64,000 bases of DNA from Chitinophaga rhizophila (lineage in GTDB: Bacteria; Bacteroidota; Bacteroidia; Chitinophagales; Chitinophagaceae), in contig NZ_JAICCF010000001.1 in NCBI RefSeq assembly GCF_019492185.1, positions 1,550,001 through 1,614,000 of the forward strand. Direction: 5' to 3'. The notes beneath the pieces were generated by a model that was given only the letters and a program-made list of their open reading frames with translations, ran no database searches and was not told where the DNA came from. Position numbers and translations under genes: made by a program. Of this stretch, positions 8,650-15,625 are shown one piece after another. Positions within the stretch are counted from its first letter, which is position 1; the number at the start of each line of letters is the position of its first letter.

Positions 8650-9816
8650 ATGAAAGACCTGACTGTCGATTTAAACCTGAAGCGTTCGCACCGTATTGCC
8701 GCAAGCATCTTTTTCTTTATCGCCGGACTTACCTACTCCAGCTGGGCCTGTAGGATACATGATATCAAGGCTATATTTCAGCTGAGCAATGCAGGATTAG
8801 GCAGCGTACTGTTTGCACTGCCAATTGGGCTGATGGTAAGTCTGCCGGTATCGGGCTGGCTGGTTACCCGTATGGGCAGCCGGAAGGTACTGATCAGCGC
8901 GGGGCTATTATTTCCGCTAATGCTGGCAGCAATAGGGCTGGCTCCGGGCATCTGGCAGTTAGTGTTGCTATTGTTCTGCTTTGGATTTATGAATAATCTC
9001 TTTGAAATATCCATGAACACACAGGCTGTTGGAATAGAGGCTTTATATGGCAGGTCCATTATGGCTTCTTTCCACGGTCTGTGGAGTTTAGCAGGGTTTG
9101 CGGGTGTAGGCATCGGCACTGTTGCTATCTCATTAGAGATGCCGGTATTGTACCATTTCGTTTTTATCTGCGGCCTTTCATGGCTGCTGGTACTGGCAGC
9201 ATACAGGTATCTGTTGCCGGCAGATGAAGCGGCAGACAGTTCGCAGCCCATCTTTGCCAAACCAGATAGCAGCATACTCAAACTAGGGCTGATTGCCTTT
9301 TCCAGCCTGGTAACAGAAGGTACGATGTTTGACTGGAGCGGCATCTATTTTCAGAAAACAGTAGCGGCACCCGAACACTTAACAACAGTAGGGTATATTG
9401 CCTTTATGAGTACAATGGCCGGCGGCCGTTTTGTTGCCGACCGCTTTGTAACGAAGCTGGGCACTAAAAGAGTGCTGCAGATCAGTGGTATGATGACAAC
9501 AAGCGGTCTATTGATTGCCATTTGTCTGCCTTATCTTGTCACTGCCACCATTGGCTTTCTGCTGGTAGGGATTGGTGTATCATCAGTTGTTCCGCTGGTG
9601 CTGGCACTGGCAGGGAAATCGAAAACACTGGCGCCCGGGGTAGCTATTGCAGCCGTATCTACAGTTGGCTTCCTGGGATTTTTGTTGGGTCCACCCCTGA
9701 TAGGGTTTATTGCAGAAGCTACTAGTCTGCGGTGGTCATTTGCCTTTATTGCGTTGCTGGGAACAGGTATTATCCTGCTGGCAGCACAGGCAGGCAGGAT
9801 TGCAGATGATAAGTAG
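8650..9816 (+). CDS. MFS transporter
   Basis: 388 residues with about 12 hydrophobic segments in two halves separated by a polar loop near residue 200 (PADEAADSSQPIFAKPDSS). RMGSRK after helix 2 is the usual MFS loop motif. It resembles the YbjJ-like branch. It starts 6 bases after the HAD stop, so it belongs to the same transcript. As the last gene of the metabolic operon it is more likely to export the product or import the substrate of these enzymes than to be a general drug pump. Confidence 0.88.
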   Translation: MKDLTVDLNLKRSHRIAASIFFFIAGLTYSSWACRIHDIKAIFQLSNAGLGSVLFALPIGLMVSLPVSGWLVTRMGSRKVLISAGLLFPLMLAAIGLAPGIWQLVLLLFCFGFMNNLFEISMNTQAVGIEALYGRSIMASFHGLWSLAGFAGVGIGTVAISLEMPVLYHFVFICGLSWLLVLAAYRYLLPADEAADSSQPIFAKPDSSILKLGLIAFSSLVTEGTMFDWSGIYFQKTVAAPEHLTTVGYIAFMSTMAGGRFVADRFVTKLGTKRVLQISGMMTTSGLLIAICLPYLVTATIGFLLVGIGVSSVVPLVLALAGKSKTLAPGVAIAAVSTVGFLGFLLGPPLIGFIAEATSLRWSFAFIALLGTGIILLAAQAGRIADDK

Positions 9817-9860
9817 GCTGGTAATTACGGTTATCACCACCCGCCCTGCCGATTTATTTG

Positions 9861-9868
9861 TACTTTTG
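9861..9868 (+). promoter_or_regulatory. Bacteroidota -7 promoter box (TACTTTTG)
   Basis: Exact TAnnTTTG match in the 74-base gap before the PLP enzyme, 23 bases ahead of the ATG at 9891. It would give that gene its own promoter and argues against an earlier start at 9858. Confidence 0.45.
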
Positions 9869-9890
9869 GCGATCCAAATTCCCACTGCAC

Positions 9891-10949
9891 ATGATCTCCT
9901 TAAGCTCCAACTACCCGGTATTAGCAGAACAGCAAGCCGAATTTAAAAGCATTGTTGACAGGCATTATGCCACTTACGATCAGTGGCTCACAATGAAATC
10001 CCCTAACGGCAATACAGAAGACCGTAAGGCCGCAGCCAGCTGGATGTCAGGGAATGGACCCGCCATCAGTGAAGAACAGGTATCTATCCTTACCTCCGGC
10101 CATCAGGCTATTACGGTAGCGCTGCTTGCAGCCTCCTTACAAGGTGCAGCAGTAGCAGTTGATGAGTTTACCTATGGGAACTTCCTGACTATTGCCAGGT
10201 GGCTGAATGTGCAAGTAATAGGCTGTAAAACAGACGAAAAGGGCATGCTGCCCGCAGCGCTGGAAGCAGCTACCGCAAAACATAATATCAAGGCTGTTTA
10301 TGTGATGGGTACAATCAATAACCCTACAGGAGTTGTCATGCCGCTGGAGCGCCGACTGGAGCTTATCGATATTGCCCGGAAGAACGGACAGATTATTATA
10401 GACGATGATGCCTATGGTTTCCTGGAAGAAAATCCACCCGCTAACTTTGCACAGCTTGCACCCGATCTGGGCTGGTTTATATACAGCCTGTCAAAACCAT
10501 TAGCCCCCGATATCAAAGTAGCTTACCTGGTAGCACCTGAACGGTATAAAGAGATGATTACAGTAGCCATCCGAATGACCAGCAGTAATCCATCTACCTT
10601 CTTCTCGACACTTGTAACAGATATGATCAATACAGGCGAACTGGCAGACCTGCTGCGCAGGAAACGGGCGGAAGGTAAGAAACGGCAGGCACAGACCCGG
10701 GAGTACCTCTCAGGCTATGATATTCAAGGACATGAGAACGGTTTCCATTGCTGGTTAAAGCTGCCTGCAGGGCTTACCTCTACCGGTGTGTATAAAGCCC
10801 TGCTTGAGAAAGGCGTGGAGATAATGGCAGGGGCCACCTTTGCAGCACCAGGAACCACCGGAGAATATATCAGGATAGCACTAGGAGCAGAAGCAGATAT
10901 GAACAGGGTCTTACAGGCCCTTGAAATGATCAAAACAACTATCTCCTGA
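9891..10949 (+). CDS. Fold-type I PLP-dependent aminotransferase (class I/II, MocR-like catalytic domain without HTH)
   Basis: 352 residues from the ATG at 9891; an in-frame ATG at 9858 overlaps the promoter box and is unlikely. Motifs of the aspartate-aminotransferase fold are visible: the PLP phosphate region (ILTSGHQAITVAL), NNPTGVVMP, DDDAYGF and the Schiff-base Lys at about residue 202 (YSLSKPLAPDIKV). The sequence is closest to the aminotransferase domain of MocR-type regulators, but there is no N-terminal winged-helix, so it is an enzyme and not a regulator. It lies 74 bases after the MFS gene on the same strand and may act in the same pathway, giving the locus two transaminases. Confidence 0.85.
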   Translation: MISLSSNYPVLAEQQAEFKSIVDRHYATYDQWLTMKSPNGNTEDRKAAASWMSGNGPAISEEQVSILTSGHQAITVALLAASLQGAAVAVDEFTYGNFLTIARWLNVQVIGCKTDEKGMLPAALEAATAKHNIKAVYVMGTINNPTGVVMPLERRLELIDIARKNGQIIIDDDAYGFLEENPPANFAQLAPDLGWFIYSLSKPLAPDIKVAYLVAPERYKEMITVAIRMTSSNPSTFFSTLVTDMINTGELADLLRRKRAEGKKRQAQTREYLSGYDIQGHENGFHCWLKLPAGLTSTGVYKALLEKGVEIMAGATFAAPGTTGEYIRIALGAEADMNRVLQALEMIKTTIS

Positions 10950-11041
10950 GGTTACCACTGTTAAGTGCCGGTATTCCTACATTCTGGCAAAAGTATATCT
11001 GGATATACAAAGGCATTTTGCATTGCCTGGATAACATCGTG

Positions 11042-11099
11042 TATATAACATAGAAGAAGGTGTATCATGCTTTTGATACACCTTCTTCTATGTTATATA
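11042..11099. terminator. Bidirectional terminator, perfect 26-bp inverted repeat
   Basis: Arms 11042-11067 and 11074-11099 are exact reverse complements with a 6-base loop. It separates the convergent PLP gene and SUKH gene. The TAG stop of the SUKH gene (11088-11090) lies inside the right arm. Confidence 0.85.
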
Positions 11100-11534
11100 A
11101 CTATGGACCAGTTCTGCTGCATATAACTGATTAACAAAAGCTTCAAATGAAGGAGCGAGGAATTTAAATGGATCTTCCTCACCGCTATCAAACCTGTCCA
11201 GCCATACCTGGCCATAGGTATCTTCGGCAAGTGACACGGCAAACACCCAGCCCCCGGCATCAATAGCAAAGGGTAGCCAATCTCTTGTTTCCATATCCTC
11301 CAGGTAACCTTCCAGGATCAACTCCACAGATGCACTTCGATCAGATCTTAAAGGAAGAATACCTAAAAACGAGCAGGATTCAGTAAAGTATTGTTCTTTG
11401 ACACTGCAGCCACTGTACTTGAGGAAGAAGTCTCTTACATTATTAGGGAAAGTGATTCCACCTAGTGCTTCTACGGCTTTAACATCTGCTAATTCCACCG
11501 GGGCTGCCTGCCAGGTAATCGTTAGTGTTTTCAT
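11088..11534 (-). CDS. SMI1/KNR4 (SUKH) family protein
   Basis: 148 residues. The family pattern is seen: an N-terminal GITFPNNVRDFFLKYSG segment, then LPFAIDAGGWVFAVSL and YGQVWLDRFDSGE, ending in a helix (FEAFVNQLY). SUKH proteins often serve as immunity proteins for secreted toxins, and some have other roles. No toxin gene is adjacent (the neighbours are a PLP enzyme and Dps), so an immunity function has no local support. It is monocistronic, with a perfect -7 box at 11557-11564 and its stop codon inside the terminator hairpin. Confidence 0.85.
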   Translation of the reverse strand: MKTLTITWQAAPVELADVKAVEALGGITFPNNVRDFFLKYSGCSVKEQYFTESCSFLGILPLRSDRSASVELILEGYLEDMETRDWLPFAIDAGGWVFAVSLAEDTYGQVWLDRFDSGEEDPFKFLAPSFEAFVNQLYAAELVHSYIT

Positions 11535-11556
11535 AGTTTTAGAGAAAATAAGTGCG

Positions 11557-11564
11557 CAAAGTTA
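11557..11564 (-). promoter_or_regulatory. Bacteroidota -7 promoter box for the SUKH gene (TAACTTTG on minus strand)
   Basis: Exact TAnnTTTG match on the minus strand, 22 bases upstream of the SUKH ATG. Confidence 0.5.
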
Positions 11565-11748
11565 CGTTTCCTTTCGCAGGGTTCCGCATGTTTACGTTAA
11601 ATGAGACAGAAACGTTTCTTAGAATTACGGTACATTATGTTTGTATTTTTTACTGCTAATGATGTGTTAATTATAACAGAATAAGTATTCCGAAACAGGT
11701 TTGTGCTACCTTTAAGTTTATAATAAGGCATTTAAAACACAGCTCTAT

Positions 11749-12225
11749 ATGAACACCAACATTGGCATTACAGCACCCAACAGACAGCAGGTGGCTAACC
11801 AGCTTGCAAAGTTATTAGCAGATGAATTTATACTTTATACAAAAACACGCAATGCGCACTGGAATGTAGAAGGACCAGACTTCCATTCTATGCACCTCTT
11901 CTTTGAAGCACAATACAACCAGCTGGATGAAATTATGGATAGCGTAGCGGAAAGAATCCGTGCCCTGGGACATTATGCACCAGGCACACTGAAAAGCTTC
12001 CTGGAACTGACGCATCTTACAGAATATAGCGAAAGAAACAACGACAGCCTCGGATTCATTAAAGAACTGCAAAGCGACCATGAAAGCATTATTGAGTTCA
12101 TCCGTGGTAATATAGACGCTTTCGCCAACACCTACAAAGACGCAGGCACCAGTGATTTTATTACAGGACTCATGGAAGAACATGAGAAAATGGCCTGGAT
12201 GTTAAGAGCACATTATAAAGGGTAA
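11749..12225 (+). CDS. dps: Dps-family ferritin-like DNA-protection protein
   Basis: 158 residues, typical Dps length. The ferroxidase ligands fall in the canonical order and spacing: H37 (NAHWNV), H49, E53 (usually Asp), D64 and E68 (DSVAERI). Dps forms 12-mers that oxidise and store iron and shield DNA during stationary phase and peroxide stress. No strongly basic N-terminal tail is present, so direct DNA binding may be weak. It is a single-gene unit ending in the strongest terminator of the window. Confidence 0.95.
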   Translation: MNTNIGITAPNRQQVANQLAKLLADEFILYTKTRNAHWNVEGPDFHSMHLFFEAQYNQLDEIMDSVAERIRALGHYAPGTLKSFLELTHLTEYSERNNDSLGFIKELQSDHESIIEFIRGNIDAFANTYKDAGTSDFITGLMEEHEKMAWMLRAHYKG

Positions 12226-12247
12226 CCTACACTTTTTATATATAGCC

Positions 12248-12284
12248 GGCGTCGCAGCATGTTTAGCTGCGACGCCTTTTTTTT
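12248..12284 (+). terminator. Strong intrinsic terminator after dps
   Basis: 11-bp GC-rich perfect stem (GGCGTCGCAGC / GCTGCGACGCC), 7-base loop, then eight T residues. Confidence 0.95.
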
Positions 12285-12355
12285 ATCCCCCAAAATATAG
12301 GGAATTATACAACAGTTGCGATGATTTGGCGATCCGTGGAAACACCGCTTTCAGA

Positions 12356-12363
12356 TAACTTTG
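12356..12363 (+). promoter_or_regulatory. Bacteroidota -7 promoter box (TAACTTTG)
   Basis: Exact TAnnTTTG match 75 bases before the porin start. A TTTG at 12325-12328 is a possible but rather distant -33 element. Confidence 0.45.
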
Positions 12364-12438
12364 GAGTAGAAAGATTGCCGGGCGGAAACGCATGAAAAAT
12401 TGATCATAGCCGGTAGTCTTCTGTGAATACCAAACAGC

Positions 12439-13821
12439 ATGAACTATAGGACTACCGCAGTATTCATACTCTTTCTGTGTATAGGTGTGTTTCCCTTGTC
12501 TGCACAGTCATTTAAACTGCTGCGATATAACGAAGATTACTACTATCTGCATAAAGACAGTACCAATAACTGGTACAACCGCATTAAATATATTCCGCTG
12601 TCTGATAGGGATCATTTCTACCTCTCATTCGGAGGAGAAGCCCGTTATGAATATGCAATGTCGGTGCATGAAGACTGGAACAGGTATGGGAGAGCCTATA
12701 ATGGTATCCTGTTACAAAGGTATAACCTGCATGCAGATCTGCACCTCGGCAAAAGCGTCAGGGTGTTTGCACAGCTAAGCAGTGCATTGGAAAACTTCAG
12801 TAAGCTACGTACACCTCCTATCAACAAAGACGAACTGGCAGTACAGAACCTGTTTATTGATGTGACGCTCAAAACCTGGCCGGACAAAAACCGGAAGCTG
12901 GTTGCCAGGGCTGGCAGGCAGGAACTGGACTATGGAACCGGCAGGCTGATATCCGTAAGAGAAGGACCGAATGTACGTAAGTACTTTAACGGCGGTAAAG
13001 TAATGTACACAGCGCCTAAGTTTGGAGTAGACGCCTTCCTGATGATGGATGAAGAAGTAAAGCCCTATGTGTTCGACAACCATATTACACGGGAGGCCAA
13101 TCTCTGGGGCACTTACGCGTATATTATTGTACCCGCTGCCGGTAACCTGGACCTTTACTACCTGGGGTATAGAAGAGACAACGCCAAATTTGAGGAGGGC
13201 ATAAAGGAAGAACTGCGGCATACCGCAGCCGTACGTTACTGGAAGTATGGCGGAGGCTTCATTTATAACCTCGAAGCGGCCTACCAGTTCGGTTCTTTTG
13301 GCGAAGGCCGCATCAGTGCCTGGACTACCGCTATTGACATTGGGTATTCTTTTGAACATGCCCGGTTTAAACCATCAATCAACTTGCGTAATGACTACAT
13401 TTCCGGAGATAGGAAGGCTGGTGACGGCAAACTACAAACATTCAACCCCTTATATCCCAAAGGAGGCTATTTCGGGTTTAATCCCCGCGTCGGACCTGCC
13501 AATCTGATAGACCTGCATCCTTACGGTACACTGACATTCAGCGACCGGTTCGGGATCCAGGCAGATGTCGTATTCAACTGGCGCTATTCCAGAGAAGACG
13601 GGATCTATAGGCCCAGCGGTTCATTCGATACCGGCGGTTCAGCTATTGACGGGAGGTATATCGGCACAGCCTACCTACTAAGCGGCGATTATGTATTCAG
13701 CAGGTTTGTTAAGCTCAGTTGTGGCTTACAATACTTCAAAACAGGACCTTTCATCAATGAACTGGTCAATCCATCTACTAATTCATTCTTCTTCAATACA
13801 CAGTTATCATTTAAGTTTTGA
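12439..13821 (+). CDS. Outer-membrane porin of the alginate-export family
   Basis: 460 residues with a Sec signal peptide (cleavage after PLSAQ, about residue 23). The rest is alternating beta-strand sequence typical of a large monomeric barrel, with the aromatic C-terminus (LSFKF) used for outer-membrane insertion. GRQELDYGTGRLISVREGPNVRKYF and the nearby lysine/arginine-rich loops match AlgE-like channels that carry basic residues in the pore for anionic solutes. No alginate biosynthesis genes are present, so the substrate is open. The M17-like gene follows after 3 bases and is probably co-transcribed. Confidence 0.8.
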   Translation: MNYRTTAVFILFLCIGVFPLSAQSFKLLRYNEDYYYLHKDSTNNWYNRIKYIPLSDRDHFYLSFGGEARYEYAMSVHEDWNRYGRAYNGILLQRYNLHADLHLGKSVRVFAQLSSALENFSKLRTPPINKDELAVQNLFIDVTLKTWPDKNRKLVARAGRQELDYGTGRLISVREGPNVRKYFNGGKVMYTAPKFGVDAFLMMDEEVKPYVFDNHITREANLWGTYAYIIVPAAGNLDLYYLGYRRDNAKFEEGIKEELRHTAAVRYWKYGGGFIYNLEAAYQFGSFGEGRISAWTTAIDIGYSFEHARFKPSINLRNDYISGDRKAGDGKLQTFNPLYPKGGYFGFNPRVGPANLIDLHPYGTLTFSDRFGIQADVVFNWRYSREDGIYRPSGSFDTGGSAIDGRYIGTAYLLSGDYVFSRFVKLSCGLQYFKTGPFINELVNPSTNSFFFNTQLSFKF

Positions 13822-13824
13822 TAT

Positions 13825-14532
13825 ATGAAAACAGTTAAAACAAGTCTGACCGGCTTACTGCTACTTTTTGTATTTGCAGTAAAAGCGCAGGTAAAGGATC
13901 TACCGGCAATAGGTACTTCCGCTATAGTAGGTAAAGCTGAAGGCATTGCCGTTGAAGTAAAGGTAACGGCGCCCTCGGCACAGGAAACACCCCTCCAGAT
14001 TGCCTGCGTATTTGAATACACAGAAGGTGATATCACCAATCCTCCTGCTTTGCCTGCAGCGCTGAATGGTATGCTACATGTAGATGAGGCTTTGCATGGT
14101 ATGATCAGTTATCTGCGCAAGAGTGGCAAGTTCTCCGGACATGCGTTCGAGACGCTGCTCATTACACCGCCTGCCGGTACACTAAAGGCAAAACAGCTCT
14201 TGCTGATCGGCCTTGGCGACAGAAATACCTTCAACGCCCAGGTAATGTACACTATTGGGGCAATTGGTATGAGAGAAGCTTTAAAGTTAGGCGTGCCTTC
14301 CTATTCACATGCCAGCAATATTAAAGATGCAGGAATAGACTCTCCTACCGCAGAAGTAGCAGAGAATGTAGTTAAAGGTGCGTTGGATGCTTATAATACA
14401 CAAGTATATCTGAAAGAGAAAAAGATGTCGGTATTCAAACCGGTGACTAAGTTCACCTTGTTATCCGGACCTGCTTTTTACGGAGCTTCCTCAGAAGCAG
14501 TAAAGCATGCACTGGTTCCTTACCAGCATTAA
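13825..14532 (+). CDS. Secreted orphan M17 leucyl-aminopeptidase N-terminal domain
   Basis: 235 residues: a signal peptide (LLFVFAVKAQ, about residues 1-22), then a region resembling the N-terminal macro-like domain of M17 leucyl aminopeptidases (ALHGMISYLRKSGKFSGHAFETLL..., LLLIGLGDR, ALKLGVPSYS). The C-terminal metallopeptidase domain with its NTDAEGR motif is absent, and the protein ends cleanly before a terminator, so it is not an obvious truncation. It starts 3 bases after the porin gene. Exported and without catalytic residues, it may act as a binding or structural partner in the envelope. Confidence 0.75.
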   Translation: MKTVKTSLTGLLLLFVFAVKAQVKDLPAIGTSAIVGKAEGIAVEVKVTAPSAQETPLQIACVFEYTEGDITNPPALPAALNGMLHVDEALHGMISYLRKSGKFSGHAFETLLITPPAGTLKAKQLLLIGLGDRNTFNAQVMYTIGAIGMREALKLGVPSYSHASNIKDAGIDSPTAEVAENVVKGALDAYNTQVYLKEKKMSVFKPVTKFTLLSGPAFYGASSEAVKHALVPYQH

Positions 14533-14542
14533 TCATTTCTTT

Positions 14543-14603
14543 TACCAATAAATAAAACCGGGAAGAAGTACTGTCAGCTTCTTCCCGGTTTTATTTATTG
14601 GTA
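14543..14603. terminator. Bidirectional terminator, perfect 26-bp inverted repeat
   Basis: Arms 14543-14568 and 14578-14603 are exact reverse complements around a 9-base loop, with A/T-rich outer ends that supply T tracts in both directions. It lies between the convergent M17-like and AraC genes. Confidence 0.9.
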
Positions 14604-14621
14604 ATAATATAGTCCAGTTAC

Positions 14622-15482
14622 TTATACCATCTCGGCCATACTGTGCTTATAGGCAGTATAGTTCATGCCCGTCTTTGATTTGAAGAACTTACTAAAGTGC
14701 GCCTGATTGTCAAAACCCAGGTCGAAGGCAATTTCTTTAAGGCTGGTATCAGCGTATAGAATGCGGCGTTTCGCCTCTATAATAATCTGCTTATGAATCT
14801 GGTAACTGGCTGTGAAACCGGTTACTTTCTTAACTGCTGCGTTGAGGTAATTAGGTGTGACACTGAGGGCATCTGCATAATCAGCTACCTTCTTACGTGT
14901 AATAAAGTGTTTCTTCAGCATAGTCATGAATTTCCTGGCCACATCTCCTTCCCTGGAAAGCACCTGTGCCTGCGTACACATACCCAGCTCTCTGGATAAA
15001 TAGATCATAAATACATTCAGCAGGCCGGATAATACTTCAGAACGCATCCAGAGGTTACCGGCACATTCACGCTGCATCTTTTTGACAATTTCTTCCAGCT
15101 CTTCCTGCATTTCTTCATCTGCCCTGAAGCTGAGTAATTGCATATTAAGTATGGATTCTTCAAAAGATGACATCATATCTTTCAGGTTATATGCCAGGTA
15201 CAGGCAATCGGGGGAAAAGGAAATATAGTAACCACCTACCGGAGCATCCAGTTGGAACTTACGCAGTTGTCCTGGCAGGAAGCAATATATCTGATTTTCT
15301 TCCAGAGGCATAGACTTACCATCTGCCTGTACGGTACCCGTACCGTACTTACACCATAGTATTTCTACATTTTCAAGTTTATATGCCTGATGGTCAGATA
15401 ATGCATTAATAGCTTCCGCTGACTCAAATGAGTGGATCTGAATCTTTGACTTCAATTGTGTATTTTCCTGGATGTGGATCAT
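14622..15482 (-). CDS. AraC-family transcriptional regulator
   Basis: 286 residues. An N-terminal cupin-like sensing domain (about 1-140) is followed by a C-terminal double helix-turn-helix (about 185-280): VADYADALSVTPNYLNAAVKK is the first HTH, and SLKEIAFDLGFDNQAHFSKFFKSKTG is the standard second signature. An inverted repeat overlaps its own start codon and an AACTAGT direct repeat lies 59 bases upstream, both good candidates for autoregulation. It lies downstream of the GAF protein on the same strand, 143 bases apart. The regulated genes are unknown. Confidence 0.93.
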   Translation of the reverse strand: MIHIQENTQLKSKIQIHSFESAEAINALSDHQAYKLENVEILWCKYGTGTVQADGKSMPLEENQIYCFLPGQLRKFQLDAPVGGYYISFSPDCLYLAYNLKDMMSSFEESILNMQLLSFRADEEMQEELEEIVKKMQRECAGNLWMRSEVLSGLLNVFMIYLSRELGMCTQAQVLSREGDVARKFMTMLKKHFITRKKVADYADALSVTPNYLNAAVKKVTGFTASYQIHKQIIIEAKRRILYADTSLKEIAFDLGFDNQAHFSKFFKSKTGMNYTAYKHSMAEMV

Positions 15483-15512
15483 AAAACGGCAGATTTTAAT
15501 TCACGTTTTATG
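15480..15512. promoter_or_regulatory. Inverted repeat over the araC-type start codon
   Basis: CATAAAACG (15480-15488) and CGTTTTATG (15504-15512) form a perfect 9-bp inverted repeat with a 15-base spacer. The left arm includes the regulator's ATG, so a bound protein would block expression. Confidence 0.35.
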
Positions 15513-15540
15513 AGGCAATGAAGGTGCCATACCGATAATA

Positions 15541-15558
15541 AACTAGTATACAACTAGT
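15541..15558. promoter_or_regulatory. AACTAGT direct repeat upstream of the AraC gene
   Basis: Two copies of AACTAGT (15541-15547, 15552-15558) start 11 bases apart, about one helical turn, which suits an AraC-type protein with two HTH units. Confidence 0.35.
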
Positions 15559-15625
15559 TACATCTATCTCGTCAGAAATACTACTGACGATATATCGTAA
15601 GTTTACGAAGCTATACTGGCATCTG

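Noticed and set aside
8778..9344. Minus-strand frame of 188 codons inside the MFS gene
   Set aside because: It is a shadow of a membrane protein; the translation has no recognisable domain and the plus-strand gene is certain.
11088..11534. SUKH protein as the immunity partner of a contact-dependent toxin
   Set aside because: No toxin, Rhs, VgrG or LXG gene is in the neighbourhood.
12805..13359. Minus-strand frame of 184 codons inside the porin gene
   Set aside because: Antisense to a well supported outer-membrane protein; no promoter or motif.
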